Shown in pieces: positions 28,321 through 35,095 of a stretch of 64,000 bases of DNA. Source of the DNA: Pseudoalteromonas viridis (GTDB lineage: Bacteria; Pseudomonadota; Gammaproteobacteria; Enterobacterales; Alteromonadaceae); assembly GCF_017742995.1 (NCBI RefSeq), contig NZ_CP072425.1, positions 2,852,001-2,916,000 of the forward strand, given 5' to 3'. Both the position numbers and the translations under genes were made by a program. The notes beneath the pieces are model-generated. The model worked only from the letters and a program-made list of their open reading frames with translations. It was not told the DNA's origin and searched no databases. The first letter of the stretch is position 1; each line of letters opens with the position of its first letter.

Positions 28321-28360
28321 ACCCATAAAAAAACCGCCTGAAGGCGGTTTTTTTATGGGT
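28321..28360. terminator. Bidirectional terminator between fabB and smpB
   Basis: A perfect 18-bp inverted repeat with a TGAA loop: the arms carry A7/T7 tracts outside a CCGCC/GGCGG core, so each strand reads a G+C stem followed by seven T. It serves both convergent genes. Confidence 0.93.
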
Positions 28361-28372
28361 GTCTGACAGCCG

Positions 28373-28852
28373 TTAAGCTTTGTGCTTCATCAGACGCTCT
28401 TTGTCACGCGACCAGTCTCTGTCTTTGATGTCGGCGCGCTTATCATGCATCTTCTTACCTTTAGCCAGATGAAACTCAAGTTTTACCCAGCACTTTTTCC
28501 AGTACATGGCGGTGGCGACCAGTGAAAAGCCATCACGCTCGGTGGCACCGATCAGGCGGTCAATTTCACGCTTTTTAAGCAGCAACTTACGATAACGCAT
28601 AGGGTCGCAAATAACGTGCGTTGAGGCGCTGTTTAACGGTTGAATTTGACTGGCAAGCAAAAAGGCTTCGCCGTCTTTGAGGTGAATATAAGTATCGGTG
28701 ATATTGACCTTACCGGCTCGGATGCTTTTTACTTCCCAGCCCTGGAGTTCAATACCAGCTTCGAACTTGTCGTGTAAAAAATACTCATGACGCGCCTTTT
28801 TATTCAGCGCTATGGTATTGCTATTTGATTTGTTTGGTTTTTTCTTTGCCAT
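28373..28852 (-). CDS. smpB: tmRNA-binding protein SmpB
   Basis: This 159-residue RNA-binding protein carries tmRNA to stalled ribosomes. The OB-fold core is recognised by [33 protein letters not shown] and [15 protein letters not shown] blocks. The basic C-terminal tail ([15 protein letters not shown]) would enter the mRNA channel. The size is normal. It is convergent with fabB and divergent from ratA, the usual smpB-ratA arrangement of gammaproteobacteria. Its partner ssrA is on the same strand about 7.6 kb away. Confidence 0.97.
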   Translation of the reverse strand: MAKKKPNKSNSNTIALNKKARHEYFLHDKFEAGIELQGWEVKSIRAGKVNITDTYIHLKDGEAFLLASQIQPLNSASTHVICDPMRYRKLLLKKREIDRLIGATERDGFSLVATAMYWKKCWVKLEFHLAKGKKMHDKRADIKDRDWSRDKERLMKHKA

Positions 28853-28981
28853 AATGGCGTAGTCTACCTTGTATATCGGCGCGGATCAAAAATTGGGGTT
28901 ATTTTCCCCCAGTCGACTGTCACAAACAAGATAAATCTTGAAAACCTTGGTAAAATCGCTTTGTTAGAGTTTGGAGAGCGT

Positions 28982-29419
28982 ATGCCACAAGTAGAAAAAA
29001 GTGCGTTAGTGATGTACAGCACACAAGAGATGTTTAACTTGGTCAATGATGTTGACGCTTATCCCGCTTTTTTGCCTCATTGTTCCGGGGCGCGGGTGAT
29101 TGATACTTCGGATCAGGGCATGACTGCCAGCCTTGAAATCTCTAAGGCCGGTCTGACCAAATGGTTTACGACTAAGAATCAGTATGAAGGGAACCGAGTC
29201 AGAATGCAGCTGGTAGATGGCCCGTTTAAGTCTTTGCACGGCTATTGGGAGTTTATTGAGCTGGATGAGCAGGCCTGTAAAGTGTGCCTGAAGCTTGAGT
29301 TTGAATTTGCCAACAAGTTGATTGAGCTGGCGTTCGGTCGTATTTTCAATGAAGTGGCGAAGAACATGGTATCGGCCTTTACACAGCGAGCTAAAATTGT
29401 ATACGGAGTGCGTTCATGA
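28982..29419 (+). CDS. ratA: RatA/COQ10-family START-domain protein
   Basis: This 145-residue small hydrophobic-pocket (START/polyketide cyclase-like) protein is of the RatA/COQ10 family. In E. coli RatA was described as blocking 70S ribosome assembly when overproduced. Relatives bind ubiquinone and aid respiration, so the physiological role may be quinone handling. Conserved blocks are MYSTQEMFNLVNDVDAYPAFLP near the start and FNEVAKNMVSAFTQRA at the end. The ATG at 28982 is preferred over upstream frame starts because GGAGAG precedes it and MPQVEKSALV is the usual N-terminus. It overlaps rnfH by 4 nt (ATGA). Confidence 0.9.
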   Translation: MPQVEKSALVMYSTQEMFNLVNDVDAYPAFLPHCSGARVIDTSDQGMTASLEISKAGLTKWFTTKNQYEGNRVRMQLVDGPFKSLHGYWEFIELDEQACKVCLKLEFEFANKLIELAFGRIFNEVAKNMVSAFTQRAKIVYGVRS

Positions 29420-29739
29420 TCCAGGTTGAAGTGGTATTTGCCTTGCCCGAAAAGGCCACAACGGTCAGTGTTGATGTGGCTGAAGGCACCTCGGTAGAGC
29501 AGGTTGTGCTGCAAAGTGGTATTTTAGAGCGTTGCCCTGAAATAGACCCGACTAATCTGAGCCTGGGTGTTTGGAACAGAACCGTTAAATTGAATCACGT
29601 GGTACGTGCCGGGGACAGGGTTGAAGTGTATCGTCCGCTAATAGCCGATCCTAAAGAAGCGCGTCGTCGCCGGGCTGAAAAAGCCAAAGAAGAAGGGCGT
29701 GCCAATAAAATAACCGGTGGCCGCCCACTGTCGAACTAA
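29416..29739 (+). CDS. rnfH: RnfH/RatB ubiquitin-like protein
   Basis: This is a 107-residue beta-grasp (ubiquitin-like) protein of the RnfH family (also called RatB). The core is VEVVFALPEKATTVSVDVAEGTSVEQVV in pattern, with NRTVKLNHVVRAGDRVEVYRPL toward the end and a basic tail (KEARRRRAEKAK). The gene is translationally coupled to ratA by an ATGA overlap, the arrangement seen in E. coli. The molecular role is not settled: it is not linked to rnf genes here. Confidence 0.9.
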   Translation: MIQVEVVFALPEKATTVSVDVAEGTSVEQVVLQSGILERCPEIDPTNLSLGVWNRTVKLNHVVRAGDRVEVYRPLIADPKEARRRRAEKAKEEGRANKITGGRPLSN

Positions 29740-29753
29740 TGCTTATAAAACAT

Positions 29754-29782
29754 CAGGCCACTGACAAATTCGCTGTGGCCTG
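29754..29782. terminator. Terminator-like hairpin after rnfH
   Basis: CAGGCCAC and GTGGCCTG form an 8-bp stem with a 13-nt loop between convergent genes. T-rich DNA follows on both strands without a clean run. Confidence 0.5.
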
Positions 29783-29788
29783 AGTGAT

Positions 29789-30241
29789 TTATTTCTTTTC
29801 GTCTTTCTGTTCACCTTGCTCGTAAGCTGCCTTTTCATCCGCCAGGTCTTGTTTTAGCTTACGGATCTTCAGCCCCAGCTCCTGGCCTCTGTGTCTGGCG
29901 TAATACGTACAGCCTATAAACATACAGGTGGCAAAAAACAACTCGAGTAAAATTAACGGCATTTCTTCGGGAGACACCCACAGCAGGGTGAGACTGTGTG
30001 TAAAGTAGATCAACACAATGAAGTTGGCCCAGGCATAGGTATAAGGTTTATCCTGAATAATGCCTTTGAGGGGTAACAGCAAAGGTAAAATGTAGACGGC
30101 AAACACAAAGCCGGTACTGTAGCCTTCACGCGGTGCCAACACAAACAACCACAAGGGCATGAGAATTAACAGGCCCACATAGCCAATAAGGGCTGAGGCC
30201 TGAAAGCGTTTTGTCACGGGTTTTTTGGGGATCTTGCTCAT
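29789..30241 (-). CDS. DUF2069 membrane protein
   Basis: This is a 150-residue inner-membrane protein with four hydrophobic segments (~15-40, 43-60, 68-88, 92-112) and a charged cytoplasmic tail rich in Lys/Glu. The pattern (LLLPLKGIIQDKPYTYAWANFIVLIYFTHSL in outline, here seen as GKPYTYAW-type block and YFTH) is that of DUF2069, a family almost always found beside wrbA-like and arsC-like genes in gammaproteobacteria. It overlaps the wrbA-like gene by four bases, so they are translationally coupled. Function unknown. Confidence 0.75.
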   Translation of the reverse strand: MSKIPKKPVTKRFQASALIGYVGLLILMPLWLFVLAPREGYSTGFVFAVYILPLLLPLKGIIQDKPYTYAWANFIVLIYFTHSLTLLWVSPEEMPLILLELFFATCMFIGCTYYARHRGQELGLKIRKLKQDLADEKAAYEQGEQKDEKK

Positions 30242-30789
30242 GATAACTTATTGCTAATGGTAAACAGTCGTTTTGCCAGTGCCCGGCAGATTTTCAGCTC
30301 TGTGTCCGTTAGTTCGCTGCTGTTGTCCATGCCGGCCACATGGGTTGCGCCATACGGCGTGCCACCACTGGTGGTCGATAGTAGCTCAGGCACATCGTAG
30401 GGCACACCCATCAACAGCATGCCGTGGTGCAGCAAAGGCAACGACAGGTTAAGTAAAGTGGCCTCATTACCGCCATGCATACTGCTGGAAGAAGAAAACA
30501 CACACGCCGGTTTGTCGATAAGCTGGCCTTTGAGCCAGATATCACTGGTGGTTTCCCAGAAGGTTTTTGCCTGCGACGCCATCATGCCAAAGCGTGTGGG
30601 TGTGCCAAATGCCAGCGCGTCGCAGTCAATGAGATCTTGCTTTGACACCACTATGTCATGGGCCTCTTTAGCAACAAAAGTGCGCAGCCTGACCTGTGCG
30701 CCATGAAACGCCAGGGTTTCTGCAATTTCATGTGCCATTGCAGCAACAGAGCCATGGCTCGAATGATATAAAACTAAGATCTCAGGCAT
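30238..30789 (-). CDS. wrbA: WrbA-type NAD(P)H:quinone oxidoreductase
   Basis: This 183-residue flavodoxin-fold protein would bind FMN and reduce quinones by two electrons. The FMN-phosphate loop is YHSSHGSVAAMAH (residues ~8-20). GTPTRFGMMASQAKTFWE (~76-93) is the WrbA signature, and SSSSMHGGNEAT the next flavin loop. It is somewhat shorter than E. coli WrbA (198). The start at 30789 is chosen because MPEILVLYHSSHG is the normal N-terminus and the stop of yfgD lies 4 nt upstream; an upstream ATG would overlap that gene. It forms an operon yfgD-wrbA-DUF2069. Confidence 0.85.
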   Translation of the reverse strand: MPEILVLYHSSHGSVAAMAHEIAETLAFHGAQVRLRTFVAKEAHDIVVSKQDLIDCDALAFGTPTRFGMMASQAKTFWETTSDIWLKGQLIDKPACVFSSSSSMHGGNEATLLNLSLPLLHHGMLLMGVPYDVPELLSTTSGGTPYGATHVAGMDNSSELTDTELKICRALAKRLFTISNKLS

Positions 30790-30793
30790 GGCG

Positions 30794-31141
30794 TTACAGA
30801 ATATCCAATACCGATTCAGGTGGGCGGCCAATGGCGGCTTGTTCGCCTTTCACCACTATGGGTCTTTCAATCAGCTTAGGATTTTCCAGCATAGCCTGAC
30901 GAATACGTGCTTCGTCGCAGTCTTTGCTCAGGCCCAGCTCTTTGTAAATTGTTTCTTTACTGCGTACCAGCTGGTGTGCAGAGGTAAAGCCGAGTTTTTG
31001 TAACAGAGTGCTCAGAGTCGCTTCGTCGATGGGGGTTTTGAGGTATTCGACAATTTCAGGTTGAACGTCGCGTGACTCCAGCAAAGCCAGGGTTTCACGA
31101 GATTTTGAACAGCGTGGGTTGTGGTAAATCGTAACTGACAT
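30794..31141 (-). CDS. yfgD: ArsC/YfgD-family thioredoxin-fold reductase
   Basis: This 115-residue ArsC-family protein has the active-site block HNPRCSKSR (Cys11). The arginines expected for arsenate chemistry are present in LIERPIV and around 60. Such proteins use glutaredoxin to reduce arsenate or act as general thiol reductases. No ars operon genes are near. The neighbourhood perM, bepA and this gene is that of E. coli yfgO-yfgC-yfgD, so it is the YfgD paralogue rather than the resistance enzyme. It leads the wrbA operon. Confidence 0.85.
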   Translation of the reverse strand: MSVTIYHNPRCSKSRETLALLESRDVQPEIVEYLKTPIDEATLSTLLQKLGFTSAHQLVRSKETIYKELGLSKDCDEARIRQAMLENPKLIERPIVVKGEQAAIGRPPESVLDIL

Positions 31142-31345
31142 ACAAGATCCTTTACGGTAATAATACTTAGGTGATTCAGCGTAAATTGTACCGTATCCTG
31201 CCTGTCGTGCCTATGTTTTTCGATTGGGTAAGCCCGACAAGTCGCTATCAAATTGGGTTGCTAATCATGTGTGTTTGAGGCAGAGAACAAGTACTGCCCC
31301 GGGCTTGCTAAATTGATAGTAAAGCCCGGACAGCACTGAGTTGAT

Positions 31346-32797
31346 TTACAGCTTCGCAAGCTCTTTTTGCATATCACGATATTGTGTCAGCAGCGCTTTT
31401 AGGCGCAAACGACGCACGGTTTCATCCTTTTCTACATGATTCAGGGCTTTTTGAATTTCGTCAGCCGCCCGCATAAAGGCACCGTAATGGCTGAGTAAGC
31501 TAGCCTGGCTTTCATGGTAGTTGGCTTTGGCATCCATTTTTTTGTAGGTCTCTGTAAGCAACTGCCTGGCCAGGACATGGTCTGGTTTTTCCAGTAAAAA
31601 GACTTTAAGCAGTTGCTCTGCCAGTTCATACTGCTCGCTCTTTAATGCTACGTTGGCATAGTTCAGCGTGACCACCTGGTTATTCGGTCTGAGCTGGTGC
31701 TTTTCGCCCAGTAGTTTAGTGATCCTGTTGTAGTCTTTTTTGGCCAGCAGTAAGTCTGTGTATACGTCCAGATAGAACAAGTTGTTAGGCTCAGCATTGA
31801 GTAGCTTATCCATAACGGCCTGAGCCTGGTCGAGCTTTTTCTGATCCAAATAGGTAATAGCCAGACCATACTCCAGTGCACTTTTGTCCAGATCTGAAGA
31901 GTGTTTCAGCGCTTGCTCAAAGTAGGCCTGTGCAGATTCACCCTCGAGCTGGTATCTGGCAATTACCCGGCTTTTTGCAAGTTGAAACTGATGGCTTTTG
32001 GGCACATAGCGTTGTTCGTACTGCTGCGCTCGTAACCGGACATCCGAGACCCGAGAGTCAGGCAGCGGGTGAGACATTAAAAATACCGGGGCTTTGTTTT
32101 TAAAGCGTACCTGAGCGGCCAGTTTACTCAGAAACTCGCTTGAGGCATGTGGGTCGAACCCGGCATTATACAGTGTTTGCATGCCAAAGCGGTCGGCTTC
32201 TTGCTCGGCTTTGCGGCTATGAGTTAGCTGACTCAGCGCAGATTGGGTGGAGCTGGCTGACAGAATTGCCATACCGGCATCAGGTGCAACAACGGTTGCC
32301 AGAATGCCGGTGATCATGCCTGCAATCGTGAGGGCACTGTTGTCTCTGGCTTGCTGAATTCTGCGTGCCAGGTGGCGTTGTGTCACGTGTGCAATCTCGT
32401 GGCCCAGTACAGAAGCGAATTGACTTTCGTTGTCGGCCTGGGCCATCAGGCCGGTATGCACGCCGACGTGGCCACCATAAAACGCAAATGCGTTAATGTC
32501 TTTATTATCAATCCAGAAGAAAGAAAAAGGAAAACGCACATCGTTGGCATTGGCAACCAGCTTATTGCCAAGTGTTGATAAGTATTCGTCGAGTACCGGA
32601 TCCTGAACCAATTTAGATCCAGAGCGGATCTGCATCATCATGATTTCGCCGATGGCTTTTTCTTTATCTATCGGCAGCACCTGCACTGCCGATGTGCCCA
32701 GGTCGGGCAGCTTGAATGCCGACTGAGCCAGGCCGGGCATCGACACACTCAGGCTCAGGGCGCACACAGATGCCTGAAACAGTTTTCTTAACTGCAT
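31346..32797 (-). CDS. bepA: Periplasmic metalloprotease/chaperone BepA
   Basis: This 483-residue periplasmic M48 peptidase assists LptD maturation and degrades misassembled outer-membrane proteins. It has a signal peptide (~1-24) and the zinc motif HEIAH at 133-137. The third ligand Glu lies in KAEQEADRFG (~197). A C-terminal block of TPR repeats (~290-470) contacts the BAM complex. The size and the motif position match E. coli BepA. Its start lies directly after the stop of an unknown gene (32799-33509), so the two are probably one transcript. Confidence 0.93.
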   Translation of the reverse strand: MQLRKLFQASVCALSLSVSMPGLAQSAFKLPDLGTSAVQVLPIDKEKAIGEIMMMQIRSGSKLVQDPVLDEYLSTLGNKLVANANDVRFPFSFFWIDNKDINAFAFYGGHVGVHTGLMAQADNESQFASVLGHEIAHVTQRHLARRIQQARDNSALTIAGMITGILATVVAPDAGMAILSASSTQSALSQLTHSRKAEQEADRFGMQTLYNAGFDPHASSEFLSKLAAQVRFKNKAPVFLMSHPLPDSRVSDVRLRAQQYEQRYVPKSHQFQLAKSRVIARYQLEGESAQAYFEQALKHSSDLDKSALEYGLAITYLDQKKLDQAQAVMDKLLNAEPNNLFYLDVYTDLLLAKKDYNRITKLLGEKHQLRPNNQVVTLNYANVALKSEQYELAEQLLKVFLLEKPDHVLARQLLTETYKKMDAKANYHESQASLLSHYGAFMRAADEIQKALNHVEKDETVRRLRLKALLTQYRDMQKELAKL

Positions 32798-32798
32798 T

Positions 32799-33509
32799 TT
32801 AATCCTTATTTAATTCGTCGCCGAGCATGATCTTGGCAATGTCCACTTCATCGCTGCATGCTCGGGCATCTTTTTCGCACAACATATAAAAATCTTTAAT
32901 TGAGACCCCATCTACCTTCACAATGTTCAATTCTCTTTGCAAGAAAGCCAGTGTTTTGTGCACGACTTTATGTGCGTGTAAAATCAGTGCCTTGTCTGCG
33001 GTATCACCACGCTCAAAATAGAATGCAATAAACTTGTGCAGCTGATTAAAGCGCAGCAGCACTTTCATGGTATGCGGGTCCCAGACGTTGAACTCAAGAA
33101 ATTTATTTTCCTTGAGGTAACTGTCTACTTTGACACCTTTGGCAATAGGGTAAGCCCACAGTTCAAAGCCGCGGTCGGTAAACACCTGATGGAGTGACAG
33201 GCTCGGTGCATTATCACAGTGGATCATACCGTTGCTATCTTCATATCCGCCGAGCAGGGACAAGTTCCAATTCCGTTTGTCCAGCAAGCGTTTAACGGCA
33301 TGCTCAAAGCCATGCTGAAAAATACCTTCACCTTCACTAACTGAAGAGGCAACAAGGTGATAAAATGGTGGCAACTCACCCCAGTTAATTTGTTTTTTAA
33401 ACCAGTTTATTTCTTTTAAGGTTGGGTTGTCAGGCAAACGCGCCTTGTTGTTTACACCAGGCATGTGAAAATCCGAAAAATCACTATCTCTATTATAAGG
33501 ATAACGCAT
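32799..33509 (-). CDS. Conserved hypothetical protein upstream of bepA
   Basis: This is a 236-residue soluble protein, mixed alpha/beta by eye, with no signal peptide, membrane segment or motif I recognise. It has notable aromatic-rich segments (FKKQINWGELPPFYHL; FIAFYFERGDTADKA) and a His-containing central part. It ends one base before the bepA start on the same strand, so co-transcription is likely. Its role might relate to envelope maintenance only by position. The coding pattern resembles the neighbouring core genes, giving no sign of recent transfer. Confidence 0.7.
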   Translation of the reverse strand: MRYPYNRDSDFSDFHMPGVNNKARLPDNPTLKEINWFKKQINWGELPPFYHLVASSVSEGEGIFQHGFEHAVKRLLDKRNWNLSLLGGYEDSNGMIHCDNAPSLSLHQVFTDRGFELWAYPIAKGVKVDSYLKENKFLEFNVWDPHTMKVLLRFNQLHKFIAFYFERGDTADKALILHAHKVVHKTLAFLQRELNIVKVDGVSIKDFYMLCEKDARACSDEVDIAKIMLGDELNKD

Positions 33510-33588
33510 TGACCGGGTTCAGGCTATACGGTTTGCACACAGAGCAAAGCTGAATACTATTCATGCTCAGGCGAAAAGTTGTAACAGG

Positions 33589-33846
33589 TTGAAAATAGAA
33601 TTAAAGAAGGCCCAAAACAGAGTGATTGAATGTGATTTGCGACCTTTTCAGTGTCCGCAGTTTTTTGTTCAGTTTAAGTGGCAGCTTAAACAAGCGAAAA
33701 CCCAGGCAAAAGCTGTACGCTTTTTTTACACCAAAGAACAAGACTTACGAGATGTAATACGTTATTTAGACAATCAAGATAGGGTATTTCACCTTAACCA
33801 ACAGTCAGAACCCTTTTTTATCCAAGTGGAGTGCTTAGATGATTGA
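33589..33846 (+). CDS. Divergent TusA/SirA-like sulfur carrier
   Basis: This is an 85-residue protein of the TusA size and fold pattern. The N-terminal strand-loop-helix reads CDLRPFQCPQFFVQFKWQL. The usual TusA signature CPxP is CPQF here, so the cysteine is kept but the second proline is not. TusA-type proteins carry a persulfide on that Cys. The start is a TTG at 33589, which is why the exact N-terminus is uncertain. It overlaps perM by 8 nt, so the two are translationally coupled. A large sulfur-transferase fusion gene follows perM. Confidence 0.7.
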   Translation: MKIELKKAQNRVIECDLRPFQCPQFFVQFKWQLKQAKTQAKAVRFFYTKEQDLRDVIRYLDNQDRVFHLNQQSEPFFIQVECLDD

Positions 33847-34915
33847 ACTCATTAAATCCTGGTATCGGGCCAAGTTTTCAGATCCTAACTCAGTGACCTT
33901 GTTGCTGATGTTGCTCGCGTTGGCTGCGCTGCTGTACTTTTTTGGGACCTTCATCATTCCAGTGCTAGTGGCCATTGTGATCGCTTATTTGCTGGATTGG
34001 CCGGTGACGCGTTTACAGCGGGTGGTGCCAAGCCGGCAGATGGCAACTAATTTGGTGATGCTGATCTTCGTTGGCGTGATGCTGGCACTGATGTTTGGCA
34101 TTGTGCCTGTGCTGTGGGCGCAGACCAGTAACCTGGTGCAAGAAGCTCCCACTATGATTGAAGAAGGTAAATATTACTTGCTGCACTTACCTGATAATTA
34201 TCCAAACCTGATCACGGCAGAGCAGGTGCAAAACCTGGTGGGGGCCGTAGAAACTAAATTGTTTGAATTTGGCCAGCAGGTTGTTTCTGCGTCTTTGACA
34301 TCGATTAAAGACGTGGTCGCCTGGCTGATTTATCTGGTGCTGGTGCCGCTGCTAGTGTTTTTTATGCTCAAAGACAAGAGCCAGCTTACGGCCGGTTTAT
34401 TACAGCTGGTACCAAAAGAAAGACGTCTTATTAATCAGGTTTGGGAAGAGATGGATCACCAGATCATGAATTATATTCGCGGTAAAGTATTTGAAATCAC
34501 CATTGTGGGCATATCCAGCTTTGTTGCTTTCACTGTGTTGGATTTACGCTATGCGGCGCTGCTGGGCACACTGGTTGGCTTTTCTGTTTTAATTCCCTTT
34601 ATTGGTGCGGCTGTCGTGACCTTGCCGGTTGCCGCTGTGGCGCTATTTCAGTTTGGTTTAGCGCCAGAGTTTTGGACCGTATTAGCCGTGTATGGCGTGA
34701 TCCAGGCACTGGATGGTAACGTGTTGGTACCTTTACTGTTTTCTGAAGCCGTTGACCTTAACCCGGTTTATATCATAGTGGCCGTACTGTTTTTTGGTGG
34801 TTTGTGGGGATTTTGGGGGGTCTTTTTCGCCATTCCACTGGCCTCGCTGGTAAAAGCACTTCTGAATGCCTGGTCAACACAACACCAGGAATATCTTGCC
34901 TCTGAGGCCGAATAA
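33839..34915 (+). CDS. perM: PerM/AI-2E-family permease
   Basis: This 358-residue inner-membrane protein is of the AI-2E transporter (TqsA/YfgO) family. It has paired hydrophobic segments at the N-terminus (~17-60 and ~68-90), a charged middle with KDKSQLTAGLLQLVPKERR, and a C-terminal membrane block containing GFSVLIPFIGA and PVYIIVAVLFFGGLWGFWGV-type segments. The family exports or exchanges small solutes; the substrate is unproven for PerM. The location next to bepA is that of E. coli yfgO. It overlaps the TusA-like gene by 8 nt. Confidence 0.87.
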   Translation: MIELIKSWYRAKFSDPNSVTLLLMLLALAALLYFFGTFIIPVLVAIVIAYLLDWPVTRLQRVVPSRQMATNLVMLIFVGVMLALMFGIVPVLWAQTSNLVQEAPTMIEEGKYYLLHLPDNYPNLITAEQVQNLVGAVETKLFEFGQQVVSASLTSIKDVVAWLIYLVLVPLLVFFMLKDKSQLTAGLLQLVPKERRLINQVWEEMDHQIMNYIRGKVFEITIVGISSFVAFTVLDLRYAALLGTLVGFSVLIPFIGAAVVTLPVAAVALFQFGLAPEFWTVLAVYGVIQALDGNVLVPLLFSEAVDLNPVYIIVAVLFFGGLWGFWGVFFAIPLASLVKALLNAWSTQHQEYLASEAE

Positions 34916-34930
34916 GCATCTCTCCTGACT

Positions 34931-34950
34931 GGTGGTACGGCCGTACCACC
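34931..34950. repeat. Perfect 20-bp palindrome after perM
   Basis: GGTGGTACGGCCGTACCACC is fully self-complementary. It lies 15 nt after the perM stop and ~145 nt before the next start. It may be a terminator stem with a GGCC loop, or a protein site. Confidence 0.5.
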
Positions 34951-35051
34951 TGTTCTCTTCTGCTGCTCTGCGAATGTTATCTTGTACCATTTTGGAATAA
35001 CGAGCTTCATTTATACAGCAAATGATTATTATGCTTGCTCGGTCATTTGTG

Positions 35052-35073
35052 TAGAATGGAATATGATATTCTA
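35052..35073 (+). promoter_or_regulatory. Dyad in the promoter of the sulfurtransferase fusion
   Basis: TAGAAT and ATTCTA lie 10 nt apart and enclose a perfect 13-bp dyad GAATATGATATTC (35059-35071), ending 22 nt before the start codon. AT-rich ATTC/GAAT dyads are typical of ArsR-family repressors, including persulfide sensors; the identity of the regulator is inference. Confidence 0.4.
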
Positions 35074-35095
35074 TATTGTTATAAAGGAGCGCCGT

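Noticed and set aside
31299..31329. CCGGGCTT/AAGCCCGG hairpin after bepA as a terminator.
   Set aside because: No T-run follows on the minus strand and the loop is long; support is too weak to list.
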